64,000 nt of DNA from AP-15 sp963732095 (GTDB taxonomy: Bacteria; Pseudomonadota; Alphaproteobacteria; ATCC43930; CGMCC-115725), in assembly GCA_963732095.1 (NCBI GenBank), contig CAVSZA010000078.1, forward strand, positions 1 to 64,000, given 5' to 3'. The position numbers were made by a program, and so were the translations under genes. How positions within the stretch are numbered: the stretch's first letter is position 1; every line of letters begins with the position of its first letter. Below, in pieces: positions 10,401 through 18,635 of the stretch. Under the pieces are notes generated by a model that was not told the DNA's origin, did no database searches, and worked only from the letters and a program-made list of their open reading frames with translations.

Positions 10401-13400
10401 TGTCGAACGAGCCGTTCACGGTTCATGCTGTTGGACGTCTCGGTGCGGAAACCGATACCCGCCGGACGCTGCGCTTTTCGGATCACGGCCCCATTCGCCG
10501 TCGGATCGACGAGCAGACCCTCTATGACTTGGCGCGCCTCGCGGGGCTCGATTACGGCGATCGGTTTCGAACCGTGAGCCTGATCGAAATCACAGGACCG
10601 GACGCTGCGATCGCACATCTCGATCCCTCGCCGGTCGCCGAGGATGTCGCGCCTTATCTGGTTCACCCTGCCTTGCTCGACGGTGCCTTGCAGGCGCTGA
10701 TCGGGCTCTTGGCCAACGGCCGGGATCAGGTTCGGGGTAAGAGCTTTCTCCCTTGGCGTTTCGGTCGCGTGCGGTTTTTGGCACCGTTCGGACGGATTCC
10801 CCGGCGCGCTGAACTGCGGCTCACGCGGATCGGCATCCGGTCGGTATCCGCAGATATTGCGCTCTACGACGGCGACGGCGATCCCGTGGCGGAACTCGCG
10901 GAGTGCTGGTTCCGTCGGGTCGAGCTGGCACGTGGGGCATCGATCGACGAGCGCGCGCTGCGCGTCGATCTCGTTCCCGCACCGCTGGCCGAGTTGGCCA
11001 CAGCTTCGGCAATGGAACGTGTCGGAGCTCTAATTTTGCATTTTGCCGATGCTCGCGAGCCCGACCCCGCGCGGCGCGAACAGGCTCTACTGCTCGATGC
11101 GCTGATCGGCTCGATCGCCCTTCGATCAATGGCGCACATCGTCGATGCCGGTCGTTCTTTCAGAATTGAAGAGCTCGTCGAGACCGGCCTACTCGCGCCG
11201 GCTTCCGACGAAATTGCCGAATGGGCACTGCGCCTGCTCGAACGGTTCGGTGCCGCATCCGAGGCAAGATCGGAATGGCGGATAGCAGCGACAACCTACC
11301 TCCCTGAAGCCGAGGAAGTCTGGCGCCTGCTGCTCGCCGATGCGCCGGATTTGGTTGCGGAGCTCGCGCTCGCAGCTGCCGCGGTCAACAGCCTCCCGAG
11401 TATTCTCGCCAGCGGGCCGCGGTGGCCGGATGCCGTACTCGCTGCGATGACGGAGCATCTGATCCACTCTTCGCCCGCGAGCGCGGCCGGTATCGGCTTG
11501 GTGTGCGATGCCCTAGAGGAGATCGCGGCGAATTGGCCTCGTGGGCGACCGCTGCGCATTCTCGAGCTCGGTGCGATCGGAGGTGGGGCGACCCGCCGAG
11601 TGCTCGACCGTCTGGCGCAATCCGGCACCGCTCTCAGCTATGTAGCGACCAGTGCTGATGCCGAACAAAGTGCTCGCCTCTCGTTCCTGGCGGAGTCGTT
11701 CAACGGAGTTTCCGCCTGCCAGTGGTCACCGCAGGATGGAACGGAAGCGCTGGATCAGACCGGCTTCGACATAATCTTGGCGGTAAACGCTTGTGCGCGC
11801 TTGCAGCTCGACGCCAATGGTTTCGCGGATCTGAGGAGGCTTCTCGCCCCCAACGGTGTTTTCGTCGCGGTCGAGCCCGAGCCGAACCCACTCTGGGACA
11901 TGGTATTTGGCCAAGGCCCCGGATGGTGGCGGGTTGGGTCGCGGGCGAGCGATGCATCACCTCTCCGATCTGCCGAAGAGTGGTGCGCCGAACTCGCTGA
12001 GGCGGGGTTCCGGTCTGCCGATGCGGCATCCAGCGCCTGGGCGCCGTGGCCATGCACCATATTGTGGGGGATTGCTCCAGCTCGGGAAACTTCCTGCTCG
12101 GATCCTGTGGAACCGCGTTCCGTCATGGTCGTCGCCGGCGATGCGGCGCGCGCCGCTGTGGTGCATGATCGCCTCAGCGACGCTGGCCACCGGGTCACGC
12201 TCGCTGGTCAGGCAAATGCGTTTACCGAGGGATTGCAGGATCAAGGCGGCAGCGATACCCCGCGGTCGACTATTCTCTTCCTGGCTGAGGGCTCCTGCCC
12301 TGATGACCCGACCGAGCTTGCCTCGCAGCAAATCGCTGCATTGGCGCGGGTGGCGACACAGGCAGCAGACCGCCGCTCGGAGCTTTGGGTAATCACCTGT
12401 GATGCGCAGCAGTCATCGGAGATGGGCGAAGCGTCGGGTCTCGTTGGTGGCGCGATATGGAGTTTTGCACGCGTGCTCGCTAACGAGATGCCGCGGCTCT
12501 CATTGCGCCTCGTCGATCTGCCGTCAACTCTGGCGGCGAACGATCGTGCCCGACAAATCGCCGCCGAATTATCGGCCTCCAGCACCGGAGAGGAGATTGT
12601 CTGGACACCCGAGGGACGGCACGTGCTTAGGGTACGCCGTGGTCTTCCACCGCGATTGGCTGATCCCTCCGACGTCCTGACGCTGGGGAGCCGCCATCCC
12701 GGCGGTCTCGACTCTCTAGGGTGGGAAGCAGGCGCGCTACGAACCGTCGGGCCCGGCCAAGTCGAGGTCGAGGTGCAGGCTGCGGGGCTCAATTTCCGCG
12801 ACATGATGTGGGCAATGGGGCTGTTGCCAGAGGAAGCGCTGATCGACGGGTTTGCCGGACCAACCTTCGGGCTGGAATGTGCCGGCATCATCCGCTCGAT
12901 CAGCTCGGATGTAGAAGGTTGGGCGGTCGGCGACCGGGTCATGGGGTTTGCCCCCGCCTCACTCGGCACACGCGTCGTGACGATGGCGGATGCGCTGGCG
13001 TCGATCCCGTCGGGAATGAGTTTTGCGGCGGCCGCAACCATTCCGGTAACCTTCGTGACCGTGACATACGCGCTGGGGCACCTGGCAAAGCTCGCACCCG
13101 GGGAGCACGTCCTCGTTCATGCCGCCGCCGGCGGCGTGGGGCTTGCCGCGATCCAGTATGCCAAGCATTGCGGCGCGGTCGTGATCGCCACGGCCGGATC
13201 GGAGGTGAAGCGATCGTTCCTGCGCCTGGCCGGCGCCGATCATGTCCTCGACTCGCGCGATCTCGGGTTCTGCAATGAGGTGCGCGAGATCACCCGGGGG
13301 CAGGGCGTCGATGTAGTGCTCAACTCGCTGAGCGGCGAGGCGATGGAGCGCAGCCTGGAGGTTCTCAGACCATTTGGCCGCTTCCTCGAACTTGGAAAGC

Positions 13401-14893
13401 GGGATCTTTACCTCAACCGACGAATTCACTTGCGGCCGCTCCGCGAGAACATCTCCTATTTCGCAATCGATATCGACCAGCTGCCTACGCGCCGGCCGGA
13501 CCTGGCTCGTGACCTATTGCGCCAGGTGTCCGCGGCGCTTTCCGAGGGGGCTATCCGGCCGCTGGCTCACCGGATTTTCTCGTTTGGCGAGCTCGACGAT
13601 GCGATTCGACTGATGCAGTCGTCGGGGCATATCGGCAAGCTCGTGCTCGAACCGCGCGCCAATGCCGGCGTGCGGCTTCGCGAGCTGCCGACGATATCCT
13701 TGCGGCGCGATGGAACTTATCTCGTCACCGGCGGGGTCGAGGGGTTCGGTTTCGAGGCGGCGCGGTGGCTGGCTGCGCGCGGCGCCGGGTCGATCGCACT
13801 GATGGGCCGCCGCGGGTCGGCCACTCCGGGATGCGACGCGAGGATTGGAGAACTCGAAGCCGCCGGCGCCGAGGTCCGCGTGTATCGCGGAGATGTCGCC
13901 GACCGCGTTTCTTTGGCCGGGGTGCTTGAGGCGATCCGAGCAGTCCAACCGCCGCTCCGCGGCATCGTGCATGCCGCCTCGGCTATCGACGACAGTCTCG
14001 CGTCGGAAGTCGAGATTGGGCGGCTGCAAACGGTGCTTCGGCCAAAACTCGGCGGGGCGTTGGCTCTCGACGCCCTGACCCGGGACGATCCCATCGAATT
14101 GTTCTTGCTGTTTTCCTCGGCAACGACTTTGATCGGCGCGCCCGCACAAGGCGCCTATGTGGCAGCGAATACAGCCCTCGAAGCCTTGGCGCGGCGGCGT
14201 CGGGCCGAGGGAAGGCCGGGGTTGGCCGTCGCCTGGGGTCCGATCGCCGATGTCGGCTATTTAGCCGAGAGGCCGGATACCCGTGATGCTCTCGCGCGCC
14301 GCCTCGGCACGAAACCAACCACGGCAGCCGAAGCGCTCGCCGGATTGTCCGCGATGATCGCGAGCGGATTGCCCGTTGTCGCCTACGCCGAAACCAATTG
14401 GAATGAAGCCCGGCGTTTTCTGCCGATCCTCGCCAGTCCAATGTTCTCGGAGGCCCGCGCAAGCGGCTTTACGTCGACTTCGGACAAATCTTTCAGCGAA
14501 CGACTCACCGGTCTCGACCCGGATGCCGCACTTGCCTTGCTCAAGACCGTCATTGCCGAGGAAGCGGCGACGATCTTACGGCTGCCGGCGAGCGGGATCG
14601 ATCCGCTTCGTCCGCTTTCGGAAATGGGGATGGACTCTTTGATGGCGGTTGAGCTCCGCCTCGCTCTCGAAAGCCGGCTACGGGTCGATCTGCCGCTGGT
14701 TTCCCTCGCCGAAGGAACAAGCGTGGCATCGATTGCAGGGCGGCTGGCCATGACGATCTCGACTGGACCTAAGGACGGTGACCTGATCGCGCTGGTCGCA
14801 CGTCACGAGGGTATGAATGAGCTGCCCTTTTCTGCAGACGATGCGCAGGCGACCTCCGCAATGGTAGAGCCGAAGTCGGTGGCCGCGGAATAG
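7439..14893 (+). CDS. Iterative-type type I polyketide synthase, KS-AT-DH-(MT)-ER-KR-ACP
   Basis: A 2484-residue single-module, fully reducing PKS. KS (about 1-430): VDTACSSSL with Cys174, HGTGT with His309, NIGHLE with His347. AT (about 520-830): GHSVGE with Ser617 and FAFHS at 720, which favours malonyl-CoA. DH (about 885-1160): DHAIEGVPVFPAAG with His917 and HPALLDGAL with Asp1081. A methyltransferase-like region (about 1280-1570) has LELGAIGGGAT, an altered SAM loop. ER (about 1750-2050): HAAAGGVGLAAIQYA. KR (about 2085-2280): TYLVTGGVEGFGF, Ser2227, Tyr2240. ACP: MGMDSLMAVEL with carrier Ser2400. There is no thioesterase. The next gene, 3 bp on, is an alpha-oxoamine synthase, which probably releases the chain. 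I infer iterative synthesis of a saturated acyl chain; chain length is unknown. Confidence 0.93.
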   Translation: MTDESIAIVGASCRFPGAENLDEFWQLLASAGDAVSEVDDRRWSTRFYYHPDRSEPGKSYTWSAGLISGVDLFEPSFFGISPREAAQIDPQQRLLLELAWHAFEDAGIPPSKMSGSATGVYIGASTTDYSDLRIGDPAGADSYFMTGSTLSILANRISYVFDLRGPSLAVDTACSSSLVALHHACEAIRNKRIAAAIVGGINLLLAPYPFIGFSRASMLSRRGRCFAFDERADGYVRGEGGAVVILKPLADAVAAKDRVHAVIRASAVNSDGRTIGLSLPSEAAQASLLRGVYHTAGIAPDDLAFLEMHGTGTAAGDPIEAAAVGHSLGQSRSLPLPIGSVKTNIGHLEPASGMAGLLKAALALDREIIPPTLHCENPNPKIPFEALNLRLVRKIEPAKAPERPYAGVNSFGFGGTNAHVVLARATRCEEAPAVGPLPPLVISAQTETSLRSLVQNWRTVLAEVSPERAPMLLRAAARGRDHHPQRLIALSQNDPAATAQALGGFLNDDPSPFLIAGTGVREGKLAFVFSGNGAQFTGMGRDALRSNAAFRGAIEELDRMLWPELGWSVIAFLEGGVDAGAMARADIAQPLLFAVQVGVVEALREVGVSASGYLGHSVGEIAAAWAAGALSLGEAGRVVIARSRYQQRTQGRGRMAALALAPEAARDFLDGLDSRAEIAALNATHSVTVSGPSAEIERLEAEAKRRGLWFRPLDLDFAFHSRLMDPIRKDLLESLRGLSSRHPTARLVSTVTGEAVEDDSLDAGYWWRNIRSPVRFAEATAFLTAEGYRIFLEIGPTAILQSYLTDALRAAKVDGRVLTTLSRKPFDGDPFSTIAANCHVAGYDFRQSPLFDGMADPRGLPLYPWDRQSFWFGLTAEGADPVNTPFEHPLLGFRQRGPVPCWINHLDEQVLPWIGDHAIEGVPVFPAAGVLEMACAAARVQWPDAPVLELRDLEVRRPLPFDKGRMREVRAVIGSEEGNWELASRVRLSNEPFTVHAVGRLGAETDTRRTLRFSDHGPIRRRIDEQTLYDLARLAGLDYGDRFRTVSLIEITGPDAAIAHLDPSPVAEDVAPYLVHPALLDGALQALIGLLANGRDQVRGKSFLPWRFGRVRFLAPFGRIPRRAELRLTRIGIRSVSADIALYDGDGDPVAELAECWFRRVELARGASIDERALRVDLVPAPLAELATASAMERVGALILHFADAREPDPARREQALLLDALIGSIALRSMAHIVDAGRSFRIEELVETGLLAPASDEIAEWALRLLERFGAASEARSEWRIAATTYLPEAEEVWRLLLADAPDLVAELALAAAAVNSLPSILASGPRWPDAVLAAMTEHLIHSSPASAAGIGLVCDALEEIAANWPRGRPLRILELGAIGGGATRRVLDRLAQSGTALSYVATSADAEQSARLSFLAESFNGVSACQWSPQDGTEALDQTGFDIILAVNACARLQLDANGFADLRRLLAPNGVFVAVEPEPNPLWDMVFGQGPGWWRVGSRASDASPLRSAEEWCAELAEAGFRSADAASSAWAPWPCTILWGIAPARETSCSDPVEPRSVMVVAGDAARAAVVHDRLSDAGHRVTLAGQANAFTEGLQDQGGSDTPRSTILFLAEGSCPDDPTELASQQIAALARVATQAADRRSELWVITCDAQQSSEMGEASGLVGGAIWSFARVLANEMPRLSLRLVDLPSTLAANDRARQIAAELSASSTGEEIVWTPEGRHVLRVRRGLPPRLADPSDVLTLGSRHPGGLDSLGWEAGALRTVGPGQVEVEVQAAGLNFRDMMWAMGLLPEEALIDGFAGPTFGLECAGIIRSISSDVEGWAVGDRVMGFAPASLGTRVVTMADALASIPSGMSFAAAATIPVTFVTVTYALGHLAKLAPGEHVLVHAAAGGVGLAAIQYAKHCGAVVIATAGSEVKRSFLRLAGADHVLDSRDLGFCNEVREITRGQGVDVVLNSLSGEAMERSLEVLRPFGRFLELGKRDLYLNRRIHLRPLRENISYFAIDIDQLPTRRPDLARDLLRQVSAALSEGAIRPLAHRIFSFGELDDAIRLMQSSGHIGKLVLEPRANAGVRLRELPTISLRRDGTYLVTGGVEGFGFEAARWLAARGAGSIALMGRRGSATPGCDARIGELEAAGAEVRVYRGDVADRVSLAGVLEAIRAVQPPLRGIVHAASAIDDSLASEVEIGRLQTVLRPKLGGALALDALTRDDPIELFLLFSSATTLIGAPAQGAYVAANTALEALARRRRAEGRPGLAVAWGPIADVGYLAERPDTRDALARRLGTKPTTAAEALAGLSAMIASGLPVVAYAETNWNEARRFLPILASPMFSEARASGFTSTSDKSFSERLTGLDPDAALALLKTVIAEEAATILRLPASGIDPLRPLSEMGMDSLMAVELRLALESRLRVDLPLVSLAEGTSVASIAGRLAMTISTGPKDGDLIALVARHEGMNELPFSADDAQATSAMVEPKSVAAE

Positions 14894-14896
14894 CCG

Positions 14897-16297
14897 ATGG
14901 AGCCGCGCCGGAACCTGTTCGGCCTGTCGGCCCAAGCCAAGGCTCTCCTGATCGAGAAACTTTCTTCGAGCGCACCGGTACGGTCGCCACGCGTCGTGCG
15001 CCACTCCGATCCGGAGAATGACGACAGCGCCGTCCGCCTGGACGTGTCAAAGCTGGAAGGGTTTCGAGAAATCCGGATGATCCGCGACGCCGCGGAGTTT
15101 CTCGGTATTTCCGATCCCTTCTTTCGCGTGCACGAGGGAATTGCCGGGGCAGAGACGGTGATCGACGGCCGCTCACTCGTCAATTTTGCATCGTATAACT
15201 ACATCGGTTTGAACGGGCATCCGGATATCGTGAGGGCCGCGAGGGCGGCGATCGACCGATACGGGACGTCCGTCTCGGCGAGCCGTCCGGTCTCCGGCGA
15301 GCGCCCGGTTCATCGGGATCTGGAGCACGCCCTCGCCCGCGTTCACGGTACCGAGGACTGCGTCGTGCTGGTTGGCGGCCATTCGACGAACGTCACGGTG
15401 ATCGGACATCTGCTCGGCCGCGAGGACGTGATCGTGCACGATGCGCTGATCCACAACAGTATCGTTCAGGGCGCGATCCTTTCCGGAGCGCGGCGGGTGC
15501 CGTTTCCGCATCTCGACCACGAGGCCGCCGATCGTTTGCTTCGTGAAACGCGTCCGCGCGGCGGGCATGCGCTCCTCGTCATCGAGGGGCACTACAGCAT
15601 GGATGGCGATGTCCCCGATCTGCCGGCCTTCATCTCCGCCGCCCGTCGCAATCGGGCCTGGCTGATGGTCGATGAAGCGCACGCGCTGGGTGTGCTCGGA
15701 TCGCGCGGTTTTGGCACCGCCGACCGGTTTGGCATCGATCCCCGCGAGGTCGACATATGGATGGGCACTCTCAGCAAGAGCTTGGTGTCATGCGGCGGCT
15801 ACATTGCCGGCAGCAAGGACCTTGTGGATTTTTTGAAAATAGCGGCGCCCGGCTTCGTCTTTTCGGTCGGGATGGCGCCACCGGCGGCCGCCGCGGCGCT
15901 CGCCGCGCTCGAACTTCTGGAGCGCGAGCCGGAGCGGGTGCGCCGGCTCAATGACCGGGCGGCGCTGTTCCTCCGACTAGCGCGGGAAGGCGGTCTCGAT
16001 GTCGGCGGCTCGATCGGGGCTTCGATCGTGCCGATCGTCACCGGCAGCTCGATCCGCGCCGGGCGCCTCGCGCAGGCGCTGTTCGACCGAGGGGTAAACG
16101 TCCAGCCGATCCTCTACCCGGCGGTGCCGGAACGAGCCGCTCGCCTACGCTTTTTCGCGACCGCCTCGCACACCGAGGAACAGATCGCAGATACCGTCGA
16201 CATATTGTTGGAAGAGAGTCGCCGCGTGGCGTCGGAGCCGAGCGATTTGGCAGCGGTCGCGCGGCACCTCGGGAAACGGAGCTTACTCTCGCGATAG
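14897..16297 (+). CDS. Alpha-oxoamine synthase (AONS/KBL/SPT family), PKS partner
   Basis: A 466-residue fold-type I PLP enzyme. NFASYNYIGLNGHP, VDEAHALGVLGSRGFG and TLSKSLVSCGGYIAG (the Schiff-base Lys) define the family that condenses an amino acid with an acyl thioester and loses CO2. It has a long N-terminal extension (residues 1 to about 75) containing LSAQAKALLIEKL; I infer this may help it dock to the PKS. It starts 3 bp after the PKS stop, so the two are co-translated. Biotin synthesis (BioF) is less likely, because of the PKS context and the lack of other bio genes. Expected product: a long-chain alpha-aminoketone. Amino-acid substrate unknown. Confidence 0.88.
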   Translation: MEPRRNLFGLSAQAKALLIEKLSSSAPVRSPRVVRHSDPENDDSAVRLDVSKLEGFREIRMIRDAAEFLGISDPFFRVHEGIAGAETVIDGRSLVNFASYNYIGLNGHPDIVRAARAAIDRYGTSVSASRPVSGERPVHRDLEHALARVHGTEDCVVLVGGHSTNVTVIGHLLGREDVIVHDALIHNSIVQGAILSGARRVPFPHLDHEAADRLLRETRPRGGHALLVIEGHYSMDGDVPDLPAFISAARRNRAWLMVDEAHALGVLGSRGFGTADRFGIDPREVDIWMGTLSKSLVSCGGYIAGSKDLVDFLKIAAPGFVFSVGMAPPAAAAALAALELLEREPERVRRLNDRAALFLRLAREGGLDVGGSIGASIVPIVTGSSIRAGRLAQALFDRGVNVQPILYPAVPERAARLRFFATASHTEEQIADTVDILLEESRRVASEPSDLAAVARHLGKRSLLSR

Positions 16298-16314
16298 GCT
16301 GGCGCCGTGCCTTG

Positions 16315-17283
16315 TCACCGCAACCGGAAATAATGAACGCTGAACAGTTCCGCGGGATCTGTCCAGGTGTCGACCGGACGAAAGCCGGCGCGCGCCGCCA
16401 AGGCACGGAATTCGTCGACCGAATATTTGTATGAGTATTCCGTGTGGATCAGCTCGTCCTTGGCGAAACGGAAGCGTCTTCCTGCGATCCGGGCCGCCTG
16501 GTCGGCGAGGCTGCGGATGTAAATTTCGACCCGGCCTTCGGCACTGCTGTAAAACGCCAGGTGCTCGAAGTGATCAATGTCGAGGTCGCCATCGAGCTCG
16601 CGGTTAACGCGTTCGAGGAGGTTGAGGTTGAACGCGGCGGTCACCCCGGCTCGGTCGTTGTACGCGGCCTCCAGAATGTCCGTCTCTTTCTTCAGATCGA
16701 CGCCGATCAGCATTTCACCGCCGGGCCCGAGGACGTGCGCGTAGTTGGCGAGAAAAGCGACGGCGGCACTCGGCTCGAAGTTGCCTATCGTCGAACCGGG
16801 AAAAAATCCGACTCGCTTTCCTCCAGCACCGGGCAATGGCGGCAACGAAAAAGGGCGGGTGTAGTCGGCGCAAACGGCAATGACCGGCACCGGTGGAAAA
16901 TCCTCGGCCAAACTGATGGCGGCATCGCGCAAATGCTCGCGCGAGATGTCGACCGGAACATAGGCTGCAGGGCGGTCGAGCGCCTGAAGCAGGATGCGGA
17001 TTTTTTGGCTGGCGCCGCTGCCAAACTCGATCACGCGGCAGTGCAACCCCATCTGAGCCGCGATATCGCTCGAATTCTCTTCGAGGATCGCGATCTCGGT
17101 ACGGGTCGGATAATATTCGGGCAGACGGCAGATTTCCTCGAACAAAGCCGAGCCGCGCGCGTCATAAAAGAACTTGCACGGAATCCGCTTGTGAGCGCGC
17201 TGGAGGCCTGCAAGCACCGCATCCCGGAAGCTTTCCTCGCCGGGTGCCAGATCATGGAAGGCAAAGCGCGCGCCATTTTTCAT
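16315..17283 (-). CDS. egtD: L-histidine N-alpha-methyltransferase EgtD
   Basis: Makes hercynine (trimethylhistidine) from histidine and three SAM, the first step of ergothioneine synthesis. RIPCKFFYDARGSALFEEIC and LPEYYPTRTEIAIL are the conserved N-terminal block, VIEFGSGASQKIRILL the SAM site and FFPGSTIGNF the following motif. The 322 residues match the family length. The ATG at 17283 overlaps the egtB stop as ATGA, so the two are coupled; an in-frame upstream start would sit inside egtB. It is convergent with the PKS operon. Confidence 0.95.
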   Translation of the reverse strand: MKNGARFAFHDLAPGEESFRDAVLAGLQRAHKRIPCKFFYDARGSALFEEICRLPEYYPTRTEIAILEENSSDIAAQMGLHCRVIEFGSGASQKIRILLQALDRPAAYVPVDISREHLRDAAISLAEDFPPVPVIAVCADYTRPFSLPPLPGAGGKRVGFFPGSTIGNFEPSAAVAFLANYAHVLGPGGEMLIGVDLKKETDILEAAYNDRAGVTAAFNLNLLERVNRELDGDLDIDHFEHLAFYSSAEGRVEIYIRSLADQAARIAGRRFRFAKDELIHTEYSYKYSVDEFRALAARAGFRPVDTWTDPAELFSVHYFRLR

Positions 17284-18587
17284 CCAAAGTCCTCCGCCAA
17301 TCGCAGCCCAGCGAAGGCCCAACGCGCCGACGGCGGGAAAAAATTGCGATAAGTGGCCCTGATGTGCCCGGTCGGGGTGATTGCCGATCCGCCCCGCAGC
17401 ACGATCTGATTACACATGAACTTTCCGTTATATTCGCCGATTGCACCGCCGGCCGGGCGAAAGCGGGGGTAAGCGATATAAGGGCTCGCCGTCCATTCCC
17501 ACACATCGCCGTACATTTGCTGCAGCTGGGGGATGTTGTCCGACGAGGCCTCCGCGCACGGGTGAAAATGGCCGCGATCGGTGAAATTGCCCGAGACAGG
17601 CACACCTCCGGCCGCTGTCTCCCATTCCGCTTCGGTCGGCAATCGTTTCCCCGCCCATCTGGCGAAGGCGTCGGCTTCGTAAAAACTGAGGTGGCATACC
17701 GGCTCGGATGGGTTCAGCCGGCGGCGGCCGGATAATGTGAAGACCGACCATTCCTCGCCTTCGCGAAGCCAGTAGAGCGGCGCTTCCCAGCACTGCTCAC
17801 GGACCGTCGCCCACCCGTCGGACAACCAGAATTCCGGTCTCCTGTAACCGGCTTCCTCGATAAAGCCGAGATATTCATCGCAGGTCACCGGCCGCGCAGC
17901 CAAGCGAAACGGCTCGAGCCAGATCTTGTGCCGGGGGCTCTCATTGTCGAACGCGAAACCGGATCCCGAGTGGCCGATCTCCTTCAGGCCGCCATCAAAG
18001 TCTACCCAAGAGAGGGGATGCGCCGTGGCCTGCGCCTGCAACTGCGGCGCTTGATAGGCGGGCAGCAGAGGGTTGAGCGAGAAAACGTGCTTGATGTCCA
18101 TCAGGATCAGCTCCTGATGTTGCTGCTCGTGGTGACTGCCGAGTTCGAGCAGGGTCGCGACCTCGCGCCATTCCGCTTCCGTTACCCGCTCGATCAGCCG
18201 AGCCATTGCCGAACCCACGTGATCGCGATAGGCCATGACGATATCGACGGTCGGGCGCGACAACAGGCCGCGCCCGGGCCGCGGGTGACGCGGGCCGACC
18301 GCCTCGTAGTAAGAGTTGAAGAGATAGCCGAAGGCCGGGTCGAAGACCCGGTAGTCGGGGTCGAACCGGGCTAACAGGAATGACTCGAAAAACCAGGTGG
18401 TATGCCCGAGGTGCCATTTTGTCGGGCTGACATCCGGCATCGACTGGATCGACTGATCCTCTGCCGTCAAATTGGCGGTCAGAGCTTCGGTCTCGTGCCT
18501 TACCGCTTCGAACCTCTCGATGGCAGCATGGCGATCGGCGCGGCAAGCTCCTTCCTGCACGGCAACTTCAAGCACAGTGTCCCCCAT
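17280..18587 (-). CDS. egtB: Ergothioneine biosynthesis sulfoxide synthase EgtB
   Basis: A non-haem iron enzyme joining hercynine to a thiol (gamma-Glu-Cys or Cys) with oxygen. The N-terminal DinB-like half has KWHLGHTTWFFESFLL and SHHEQQHQELILMDIKH, giving the three-histidine iron site. The C-terminal half is an FGE/sulfatase-modifying-factor fold with RLPTEAEWE and MYGDVWEWTASPY. At 435 residues it is the normal size. First gene of the egtB-egtD operon. No EgtC or EgtE is nearby, which is common in proteobacteria; the C-S lyase must be elsewhere. Confidence 0.95.
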   Translation of the reverse strand: MGDTVLEVAVQEGACRADRHAAIERFEAVRHETEALTANLTAEDQSIQSMPDVSPTKWHLGHTTWFFESFLLARFDPDYRVFDPAFGYLFNSYYEAVGPRHPRPGRGLLSRPTVDIVMAYRDHVGSAMARLIERVTEAEWREVATLLELGSHHEQQHQELILMDIKHVFSLNPLLPAYQAPQLQAQATAHPLSWVDFDGGLKEIGHSGSGFAFDNESPRHKIWLEPFRLAARPVTCDEYLGFIEEAGYRRPEFWLSDGWATVREQCWEAPLYWLREGEEWSVFTLSGRRRLNPSEPVCHLSFYEADAFARWAGKRLPTEAEWETAAGGVPVSGNFTDRGHFHPCAEASSDNIPQLQQMYGDVWEWTASPYIAYPRFRPAGGAIGEYNGKFMCNQIVLRGGSAITPTGHIRATYRNFFPPSARWAFAGLRLAEDFG

Positions 18588-18635
18588 ACCCTATTGCATT
18601 GTCCCCGCTAACACCCTGTCGCCCGAGTCGTTGCT

